Positions 57,870 through 64,000 of a stretch of DNA of 64,000 nt are shown here, one piece after another (position 1 is the first letter of the stretch; each line of letters starts with the position of its first letter). Below the pieces are notes generated by a model. That model was not told the origin of the DNA. It searched no databases and worked only from the letters and a program-made list of their open reading frames with translations. Origin of the DNA: Pseudomonas lini (lineage in GTDB: Bacteria > Pseudomonadota > Gammaproteobacteria > Pseudomonadales > Pseudomonadaceae); assembly GCF_030812475.1 (NCBI RefSeq), contig NZ_JAUSSR010000009.1, positions 1 through 64,000 on the forward strand. The letters run 5' to 3'. The translations under genes and the position numbers were made by a program.

Positions 57870-59426
57870 ATGCCCATTTACCCGGCAGGCAGCTTGAACA
57901 CGGCGGCGCTCACAGCCCCGGATTTGTACATTCAGATCCAGCCACCGAAAACCCGCTACATCAACGGCGTGGCTACCGACATCCTCGGCATCGTCGGCGT
58001 AGCTGACTGGGGCCCGGTAGGCGCGGCCACCCTGATTGGCTCACCTGGCGACGCCTCGCAGCAATTCGGCACCCAAGTCGTGCGCAAGTACGACCTGTGC
58101 ACCGCGATCGCTGTCTCGATCCAGGGCGGCGCCTCGAACATCCGGGCTGTCCGGGTGACCGATGGCACCGACACTGCGGCCACCTCGGCGCTGAAGGACA
58201 CTGCGGCGGCTACCGGAGCCACGTTGACGGCGCGCTACACCGGCACGCTGGGCAACCAGCTCAGCGCCACGCTGTCGGCTGGCTCGGCCGCTGCAAGCTG
58301 GAAGCTGATCATCTCGCTGCCGGGCATCGCGCCTGAAGTGTTCGACAACATCATCGGCTCCGGCCTTGCGTTGTGGACGAACATCGTCAGCGCCGTGAAC
58401 AACGGCCAGTCGGGCATTCGCGGTCCTTCGCAGCTGGTAGTCGCCACGGTTGGCGCGACCACGCTCGCACCGGTGGCCTTGGGTCAGACCGTTGTGTTTG
58501 CCGCCGGCACCTCCGGCAACACCACCATCACTGACGCGGTTCTGATCGGTGTCGATGGCGTGACCGGCGCAACCCGCAAAGGCATGTACGCCTTGCGCGG
58601 CAGCGGCGCCCAAGTCGCAAACCTGGTGGATGTCACCGACGGCACCCAATGGCCGACCATGCTCACCTACGGCTTGTCCGAAGGCTGCTACATGATCTCC
58701 CAGGGGGCAGCAGGTGCGTCCTACGTCACCGTTTCCTCCGCGCTGACCACCGCCGGCTGTGACAGCTACGCGCTGAAGGTGATGGTTGGCGACTGGGTGT
58801 ACTGGCAGGACCAAGTGAACGGCCAGCAGCGCATGATCGCCCCGGCGACCTTCGCGGCCGCCAAGATCGCCTCGCAGTCGCCGAACCAGAGCGCACTGAA
58901 CAAGCCGATCACCAACGCGGTATCGACTCAGCGCAACCTGACGCAGCAGCCGTACAGCATTCCCGAGATTGGCGCGATCAACACCGCGCGCCTGGACGTC
59001 ATCACCAACCCTTGCCCGGGTGGCAGCTACTTCGGCCACCGCTCCGGCTTGAACTGCTCCAGCAATGCCGCGGTGAACGGCGACAACTACACCCGGATGA
59101 CCAACTTCATCGCGCTGACCTTGGCGGCGAGCTTCGGCGGGACCATTGGCCGACTTCAGACGCCGGATGTGCGCCGTGAAACGAAGTCGACCATGGAAAG
59201 CTTCCTACAGACCCTCGTCGACCAAGGAATGATCGGCGACGTCAACGGCGGCCCGGCGTTCTCGGTGCAGCTCGACAAGGCGAACAACCCTGATGCACGG
59301 GTTGCCCTGGGTTATATGCAGGCTGACGTGCAGGTCAAATATCTGTCCGTGATTCGATACTTCCTGGTGAATTTGGAAGGCGGCCAGGCGGTATCGATCG
59401 TCGCATCCGCTACCCCGCGCACTTAA
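57870..59426 (+). CDS. Contractile tail sheath protein
   Basis: The 518-residue protein has the sheath fold. The N-terminal part includes NGVATDILGIVGVADWGPVG. The conserved C-terminal domain holds IPEIGAINTARLDVITNPCP, then FIALTLAASFGGTIGRLQTP and TMESFLQTLVDQGMIGDVNG. It forms the contractile cylinder, so the phage is a myovirus. AGGAGG precedes the ATG. Confidence 0.93.
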   Translation: MPIYPAGSLNTAALTAPDLYIQIQPPKTRYINGVATDILGIVGVADWGPVGAATLIGSPGDASQQFGTQVVRKYDLCTAIAVSIQGGASNIRAVRVTDGTDTAATSALKDTAAATGATLTARYTGTLGNQLSATLSAGSAAASWKLIISLPGIAPEVFDNIIGSGLALWTNIVSAVNNGQSGIRGPSQLVVATVGATTLAPVALGQTVVFAAGTSGNTTITDAVLIGVDGVTGATRKGMYALRGSGAQVANLVDVTDGTQWPTMLTYGLSEGCYMISQGAAGASYVTVSSALTTAGCDSYALKVMVGDWVYWQDQVNGQQRMIAPATFAAAKIASQSPNQSALNKPITNAVSTQRNLTQQPYSIPEIGAINTARLDVITNPCPGGSYFGHRSGLNCSSNAAVNGDNYTRMTNFIALTLAASFGGTIGRLQTPDVRRETKSTMESFLQTLVDQGMIGDVNGGPAFSVQLDKANNPDARVALGYMQADVQVKYLSVIRYFLVNLEGGQAVSIVASATPRT

Positions 59427-59446
59427 GCGCTGAAACCACCATCCAG

Positions 59447-59468
59447 CCCGGCCTAGCGCCGGGTTTTT
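59447..59468 (+). terminator. Intrinsic terminator after the sheath gene
   Basis: CCCGGC / GCCGGG with a short loop is followed by five T residues. Confidence 0.85.
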
Positions 59469-59483
59469 CATTTGGAGAACGCC

Positions 59484-59909
59484 ATGCAAGGTGGATACAA
59501 CACGGGTAAGGATGTCTCGGTCGACATCAACACCCCGACCGGGCCTCTGCGGCTCGGCAAGATCATGAACTTCAAGTCCAAGCCGAAGGTGAGCAACACC
59601 GAAATTGTGCCGCTCAACGGCCAAACGGATGAATTGCAGATCCCCAAGGGCTGGACCGGTAGCTTTGATGCCGAGCGGATTGATTCGACGCTCGATGATT
59701 GGTGGGCGCAGTTCGAAGCTGACTACTACGCCGGCGTCAATCGCGACCCGGCAACCATCACCGAAACCATCGAGGAAGTCGGCGGCGGCATCACGACCTG
59801 GCGCTACACCAACGTGATTCTCACCCTCGACAACGCCGGCGATAAGGAAGGGGACAAGACGATCCGTCAGTCCATGTCCTTCACCGCCCGTCGTCGCCTC
59901 AAGGTTTAA
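59484..59909 (+). CDS. Tail tube protein
   Basis: The 141-residue protein (GGYNTGKDVSVDINTPTGPL, ending SMSFTARRRLKV) has the size, beta-rich pattern and position of a myovirus tube protein. GGAG precedes ATG 59484. It stacks as rings inside the sheath. Confidence 0.85.
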   Translation: MQGGYNTGKDVSVDINTPTGPLRLGKIMNFKSKPKVSNTEIVPLNGQTDELQIPKGWTGSFDAERIDSTLDDWWAQFEADYYAGVNRDPATITETIEEVGGGITTWRYTNVILTLDNAGDKEGDKTIRQSMSFTARRRLKV

Positions 59910-59999
59910 CCCTGTTCGCATGGCAGCCCGGCAGGGCGCGGGACTCGTCACCCCGCACGCCATGCACCTTTGACGACTCGCTGACCAGAGGTTTTACCC

Positions 60000-60407
60000 A
60001 TGGCTAAAATTACCGTTAACGAAGCAGCAGCACCTGTTCATGTAGACCAGAAGCCGCGCTTCGAAACGATCCAGGATTCGAAAGGCCGCACCATCCAGCT
60101 GCGCAAGCTCGGCCCGCTCGAGCAGGGCCGCGTTGTGATGGCTGTAGGCGGCGACACGGCTGGCAACCAGACCTACATGTCGGGTTTCGCGCTGCCGGCC
60201 GCCATGGTCGTCTACATCGACGACACCGGCTTCGGTTTGCCGCAGTCGCAGAAGCAGATCGACGCGGTATTGAGCGAGCTGGGCGAGGAGGGCATGAACG
60301 CCATCAACGAACACTTCCTCAAGAAGTACGAGACCGCCAAGGCTGAAGCGGACGCCAAAGCACTGCAGGAAGGCCTCGGCGCCGAGCAGGCCGCAGCAAA
60401 AAACTAG
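60000..60407 (+). CDS. Tail assembly chaperone (gpG-like)
   Basis: The 135-residue protein (MAKITVNEAAAPVHVDQKPR) has an acidic/basic helical C-terminus and lies between the tube and tape-measure genes. Its last codons form A AAA AAC (60398-60404) directly before the TAG stop, a classic -1 slippery site. A coherent overlapping frame continues to 60589. Confidence 0.87.
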   Translation: MAKITVNEAAAPVHVDQKPRFETIQDSKGRTIQLRKLGPLEQGRVVMAVGGDTAGNQTYMSGFALPAAMVVYIDDTGFGLPQSQKQIDAVLSELGEEGMNAINEHFLKKYETAKAEADAKALQEGLGAEQAAAKN

Positions 60408-60589
60408 CAACGAACCCCGAGTTTCGCCGGGATTGCTGGCTGGTGAAAAACGGGGTTCCGTTTGATCGTTTGTTCGAATGCGGACCGTTGACCGACTACG
60501 AGCGCTTCGCCTTTTCCATCCTGTTCTCGGAATTCGAGGGCTCGGGCATCTGGAACTGGTCGAGCATGCAGTTCGACAAGAAGGAGTGA
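60000..60589 (+). CDS. Frameshift product of the tail assembly chaperone (gpGT-like)
   Basis: Slippage by -1 on A AAA AAC joins the 135 chaperone residues to 61 more, beginning LATNPEFRRDCWLVKNGVPF and ending SSMQFDKKE, about 196 residues in all. The extension has no start codon or ribosome site of its own. Long-tailed phages use this fusion to coat the tape measure during tail assembly. Confidence 0.83.
60398..60404 (+). promoter_or_regulatory. -1 ribosomal frameshift heptamer A AAA AAC
   Basis: The heptamer is in the right phase (last A of GCA, then AAA, AAC) and the zero-frame stop follows at once. A small CCCG / CGGG stem downstream may help. Confidence 0.82.
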
Positions 60590-60591
60590 CC

Positions 60592-61077
60592 ATGGAATTC
60601 AAGAGCTTGGGCAGCCTTGCGCTGCACATGGCTGCTCAGGAAGTCGTATTGCTGGCCAGTCTGCGCGCAGGGCTTGAAAAGTGCGCAGTGAAGATCGAGG
60701 CGACCGCCAAGGGGGAGATCGGCCATTACCAGTCCGGGATTGGCCCGTTCCCGGCCTGGGCAGACCTCGCTGACTCCACCGAGTCGCAGAAGTCGAAGAT
60801 GGGCTACCCGTCAGACGCCCCATTGCTCGCCAGTGGCGACATGCAGAAAAGCATCAGCCACACCACGCACGCGCTTGAGACCGTCATAGGTTCAACGGAC
60901 GAGAAGATGGTCTATCACGAGTTCGGCACGCTGAAGATGCCGGCGCGTCCAGTGATGGGGCCGGCTGTCTTTCGCAACAAGGAGTACATCAGGCGAGTGC
61001 TGGGGATGGCGACCGTTTCAGGATTGATTGGTGGTCTGGCGATTCACAAATCGCTGGGTTATGACGTTACTCCGTGA
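60592..61077 (+). CDS. HK97 gp10-like / tail completion protein
   Basis: The 161-residue protein starts at ATG 60592, after GGAG. It has EIGHYQSGIGPFPAWADLAD and the conserved end YHEFGTLKMPARPVMGPAVF, typical of gp10-like head-tail or tail-completion proteins. Its 3' end overlaps the convergent minus-strand gene by 11 bases. Confidence 0.78.
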   Translation: MEFKSLGSLALHMAAQEVVLLASLRAGLEKCAVKIEATAKGEIGHYQSGIGPFPAWADLADSTESQKSKMGYPSDAPLLASGDMQKSISHTTHALETVIGSTDEKMVYHEFGTLKMPARPVMGPAVFRNKEYIRRVLGMATVSGLIGGLAIHKSLGYDVTP

Positions 61078-61375
61078 CCCACATCGGGCCGTGCTCGGTC
61101 TTGACCTGTGTGTACATGCCTTCGCGCTTCAACACGCGGTACTGACCTGTCAGCGGCTTGCACATGTAGGTGGAGAGATTCACCAGGGATTCGCGCATCT
61201 CAGCCCGCTGCGCCACATAGTGCGGGTTGCTCGACATGATGTTCTGCATCAGTACCAGTCGTGATTGCTGGGTGCCCTGGTCTTCACAGCCGTATTCGCC
61301 ATCAAGCTTGAGCTCGGCTGCCATTGCAGTGGGGGAGAGTGCGGCCATCACCACAAGCATCAATGCCTTTTTCAT
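61067..61375 (-). CDS. Exported small protein inserted in the tail operon
   Basis: The 102-residue product has a signal peptide (MKKALMLVVMAALSPTAMAA). The mature part has two Cys (GEYGCEDQG, STYMCKPLTG) that could form a disulfide. It is on the minus strand inside the late operon, four bases after the stop of the next minus-strand gene. It is probably expressed in the lysogen and acts in the periplasm. No family is recognised. Confidence 0.75.
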   Translation of the reverse strand: MKKALMLVVMAALSPTAMAAELKLDGEYGCEDQGTQQSRLVLMQNIMSSNPHYVAQRAEMRESLVNLSTYMCKPLTGQYRVLKREGMYTQVKTEHGPMWVTE

Positions 61376-61379
61376 GTGG

Positions 61380-61622
61380 TCACCGGATGAAGATTGCGTA
61401 GAGGGTGAAGAGAATCGCGGCAAGTGCGCCGCCGGCGAAGACCATAACAAGGCTGCTGCAGGTGAATACGAGAAGCGCGGTCTGCACGTCCAGGCCTGTC
61501 GTTCGGCGCTCCGCCTTCTTCGCTGGTCGCGGCGCCGCCTCCCTCAGTCTTATCGGGCGCATAGAGCCAACGTCCTGGATGCGGCCGTTGACCCACTGAT
61601 ACGTGCGATGACCATTTGCCAT
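61380..61622 (-). CDS. Small membrane protein inserted in the tail operon
   Basis: The 80-residue protein (MANGHRTYQWVNGRIQDVGS) has a basic middle and a C-terminal membrane segment (LLVFTCSSLVMVFAGGALAA). It is upstream of the exported-protein gene in a two-gene minus-strand unit. No strong ribosome site is seen. Confidence 0.65.
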   Translation of the reverse strand: MANGHRTYQWVNGRIQDVGSMRPIRLREAAPRPAKKAERRTTGLDVQTALLVFTCSSLVMVFAGGALAAILFTLYAIFIR

Positions 61623-61653
61623 GTGATTCACCCACCGAATAGGAATTTCAATT

Positions 61654-63768
61654 ATGGCATTTGAGGCGTATTCCGTCGCCGTCAAGCTGTCGCTGATCAA
61701 CCACGTCAGCGCCGGCATGCTGATGATCAGCAAGAGTCTGGCCACCGCCGGCCAAGATGTCGACAAGCTCAATGCTAAGTTGGCATCGATCGGTAAGCAA
61801 GGCGCTATCGGGGGCCTCATGGTCGCCGGCGGCCTCGGCATTGCCGCGATGTTCAAGGCGCCGCTCGACGAAGCGAAGAGATTCCAGAACGAGGTTGAGC
61901 GTTTCCGCTCTCTCGGCTTGGGCGACAAGGTGACCAATGACGCTGTGAAATTCGCCAGCGGCATGAACACCTACGGCACCTCCATTCGCGAAAACCTTGG
62001 CCTGCTGCGTGATGCCCAGACGGTCTTTGGTGACTTCCACGAAGCGCAAATGGTCGTGCCGCTGCTGTCCAAAATGAAGTTTGCCAACACAGCCCTTTAC
62101 GGCGACGAAGGCGGCGCAATGAAAGACCGCGCCTTCATGGACATGCTCAAAGTGATCGAGATGCGGGGCGGCCTGAAAAGCGAGGCAGCTTTCAACAAGC
62201 AAGCGAACATGATCCAGCAGGTGCAAACAGCCACCGGCGGGCGTGTTGGCGCCAATGAATACCTGAACTTCATCAAGACGGGTGGCGTTGCTGCCAAGGG
62301 CATGCTGGACGACAAGTTCTACTACAACATGGAGCCGTTGATTCAAGAAATGGGCGGTTTCCGGGTTGGTACCGGCCTGATGTCCGGCTATCAGAACCTC
62401 GTGCAAGGGCGCACCACCGCCCGCGCTGCCGAGGAGATGATGCGACTGGGCATGCTCGATCCGAAGAAGGTCGTCTACAACAAGATCGGCAACATCAAGC
62501 ACATCAAGCCCGGCGCTGTGTCTGGCACCGATTTGATGGTTGAAGACCCGTTCGAGTGGATGAAAAAGGTCATGCTGCCGGCCTTCGCCAGTAAAGGAAT
62601 CACCTCCCAACAGGCAATCCTTAACGAAATCGGGGCGATCTTCACCAATCGCACGGCTTCCAACCTGTACTCGACGATGTTCTTGCAGCAAGCAAACATT
62701 GAAAAGAACATGAAGTTGAACGCAGGCGCAGCCGGCATCGACGAGCTCGATAAAAACGCCAAGAACACGCTCTCCGGCAAACAGCTGGAGTTCGGCGCCA
62801 AGTGGCGCGACCTGATGCTCAATCTGGGCGCTGTCGTGCTGCCGCTGGCTATCAAGGTGCTCGATAAGCTCAATCCAGCGCTGAAGGACCTGGCGCACTG
62901 GATGGGCGAGAACCAGGGCAAGGTGAAGGGTTTCACCTACGCGCTTCTCGGCCTCTCGGCGTTTCTGATCACCGGCGGCCTGATCAACCTGATTATTGCG
63001 GCCGGTCGCGGGTTCTGGCTGCTCGGCCAGGCCATGATATTCGTCACCGGTACCGCGCTCGCACCGCTGATTCCGGCGATTGCGCGCTTCGGTACGTACT
63101 TGCTGGTCTTTGCAATTGACTTCGCCAGGGCGATGGCTGGATTTGTCCTGGCATCTGGGTTTGTACGCGGCTTTCTGATGGCGTTTTTGGCGCCAATCAA
63201 GCTGATCGGGACGGCGCTGTACTTCTTCCTGTCGCCGCTGACGCTGCTGCTGACCCCTGTGGGCCTGGTAGTGATCGGCGTCGCCGCTGCCGCCTTCCTG
63301 CTCTGGAACAACTGGAAGGAAGTCAGTGGTGCGCTGAAGTTGATGTGGGGTGATATCAAGACCGGCGTCATCCAGCTGTTCCATGGCGACATCGGCGGGG
63401 CGTTCAAGTCGTTCGCCCTGATCTTCCTGACCGGTTGGCAGACGATCTTCAACACGCTGATCGCTGGTGCAAACCTGATCCTGCCGGCGTCGATGCAGAT
63501 CTCCAAGACGTCCTTCGCGGACGACTTCAGGGGCAAGGGCGCAGCACGCGAGCCGTGGTCGCCGCTGGTGGCTCCGGTGCCCGGCAAGTCGTCCGGCGGC
63601 AGCGATCAGCCGATCAACCTCTACATCGACGGCAAGAAGGTAACGGATGTCGTCATCCAGCGCATGGCCAAGGAAGCGGCCAAGCCTCAGACAGGGACGC
63701 AGGGCTTTGACCCATCACGCAGCATGCTGATGCCTGGGACCCCGAGCGCAGCCTACCCAAGGGGATAA
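61654..63768 (+). CDS. Tail tape measure protein
   Basis: The 704-residue protein begins MAFEAYSVAVKLSLINHVSA, with a helical N-terminal half. The centre holds several hydrophobic segments (YALLGLSAFLITGGLINLII and FFLSPLTLLLTPVGLVVIGV). A Gly/Pro-rich C-terminus follows. It sets tail length and probably forms the DNA channel in the host membrane. At 704 residues it predicts a fairly short tail. Confidence 0.9.
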   Translation: MAFEAYSVAVKLSLINHVSAGMLMISKSLATAGQDVDKLNAKLASIGKQGAIGGLMVAGGLGIAAMFKAPLDEAKRFQNEVERFRSLGLGDKVTNDAVKFASGMNTYGTSIRENLGLLRDAQTVFGDFHEAQMVVPLLSKMKFANTALYGDEGGAMKDRAFMDMLKVIEMRGGLKSEAAFNKQANMIQQVQTATGGRVGANEYLNFIKTGGVAAKGMLDDKFYYNMEPLIQEMGGFRVGTGLMSGYQNLVQGRTTARAAEEMMRLGMLDPKKVVYNKIGNIKHIKPGAVSGTDLMVEDPFEWMKKVMLPAFASKGITSQQAILNEIGAIFTNRTASNLYSTMFLQQANIEKNMKLNAGAAGIDELDKNAKNTLSGKQLEFGAKWRDLMLNLGAVVLPLAIKVLDKLNPALKDLAHWMGENQGKVKGFTYALLGLSAFLITGGLINLIIAAGRGFWLLGQAMIFVTGTALAPLIPAIARFGTYLLVFAIDFARAMAGFVLASGFVRGFLMAFLAPIKLIGTALYFFLSPLTLLLTPVGLVVIGVAAAAFLLWNNWKEVSGALKLMWGDIKTGVIQLFHGDIGGAFKSFALIFLTGWQTIFNTLIAGANLILPASMQISKTSFADDFRGKGAAREPWSPLVAPVPGKSSGGSDQPINLYIDGKKVTDVVIQRMAKEAAKPQTGTQGFDPSRSMLMPGTPSAAYPRG

Positions 63769-63771
63769 CCG

Positions 63772-64000
63772 ATGAGCTTCACAAGCTTCCTGGACAACTT
63801 CGCTCCGGGCGGAGATCCCTTCGCCACTCGTTTGATCGTCGGGGATTTCGAATTCACCAGCCTGGAGGTTCCAGAGTCGGTGACGATCGGCGCCAAACAG
63901 CAGATGGTCGTACACAAGCTGGTGGGTGGCAGACGGATCGTCGACGTGCTCGGCGTGGATTACGAGAATATCGGCTGGTCCGGTTGGATGACCGGCGCTA
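63772..64000 (+). CDS. Tail/baseplate protein, truncated by the window end
   Basis: The first 76 codons (MSFTSFLDNFAPGGDPFATR, then LEVPESVTIGAKQQMVVHKL and GGRRIVDVLGVDYENIGWSG) resemble the start of phage tail proteins that follow the tape measure in myoviruses. The 3' end lies outside the window. Confidence 0.7.
   Translation, partial: MSFTSFLDNFAPGGDPFATRLIVGDFEFTSLEVPESVTIGAKQQMVVHKLVGGRRIVDVLGVDYENIGWSGWMTGA

Overview
The window looks like a chromosome segment of a fluorescent-group Pseudomonas. The evidence is the gene order endA / DUF1654 / ansB / rbsBACRKD / nucleoside hydrolase / csp / thrS-infC-rpmI-rplT-pheST-ihfA / MerR, REP-type palindromes beginning TGTAGGAG, a CTGT-N8-ACAG LexA box, and a high-GC codon bias. 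A large prophage starts beside a tRNA-Pro(GGG) gene at about 20.15 kb. It runs off the right end, so attR and the distal tail genes are not visible.

Host part (1-20,150). A 124-bp tandem repeat carrying REP palindromes opens the window. It is followed by secreted endonuclease I, a small SOS-boxed DUF1654 gene and periplasmic asparaginase. A ribose operon comes next: binding protein, ATPase, permease, LacI-type RbsR, ribokinase, pyranase and an exported nucleoside hydrolase. It has a perfect 14-bp LacI-type operator upstream of rbsB. After several small genes (an I78-type lipoprotein inhibitor, a cold-shock protein, an exported Cys-rich protein) comes the conserved translation operon. Its thrS leader holds two hairpins that carry threonine anticodons in their loops. 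ihfA, a MerR-like gene and tRNA-Pro end the host part.

Prophage early left arm (20,229-33,560, mostly minus strand). This arm holds a tyrosine integrase, a possible excisionase and an ASCH protein. A variable block follows with an AT-rich orphan gene, an SRA-like/HNH modification-dependent endonuclease divergent from a SLATT-type two-TM protein, a PAPS-reductase-like gene and small membrane proteins. The recombination genes are next (YqaJ exonuclease, ERF annealing protein, a coiled-coil protein), then tightly coupled small ORFs. An operator cluster (OL-like) and a long structured leader precede this operon.

Immunity and replication (33,560-42,550). A second SOS-boxed DUF1654 gene and an ImmA/IrrE-DUF4411 PIN module precede a CI-like S24 repressor and a Cro-like protein. 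The cI/cro gap carries three operators of the same TGTACT-type sequence found at the OL-like cluster. To the right are a CII-like protein, a lambda-O-like initiator with 19-bp iterons inside its gene, a DnaC-like loader, DUF1382, NinB-like and NinG genes, and a possible Q-type late regulator.

Late region (42,550-64,000). It contains a promoter-leader-terminator segment that could be the Q-responsive late start, a frameshifted gene, a HicAB module with an unusually long HicB, and holin and nested spanins with no endolysin in view. Terminase, a DUF4055 portal, a scaffold and a P22-type coat protein are followed by connector genes, a tail-fibre-like protein, a 943-residue enzyme-like protein, tail sheath, tail tube and a chaperone with an A-AAA-AAC slippery heptamer. 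A gp10-like protein, a two-gene minus-strand insert, the tape measure and the start of a further tail gene close the window. The phage combines lambda-like control, a P22-type capsid and a contractile tail.
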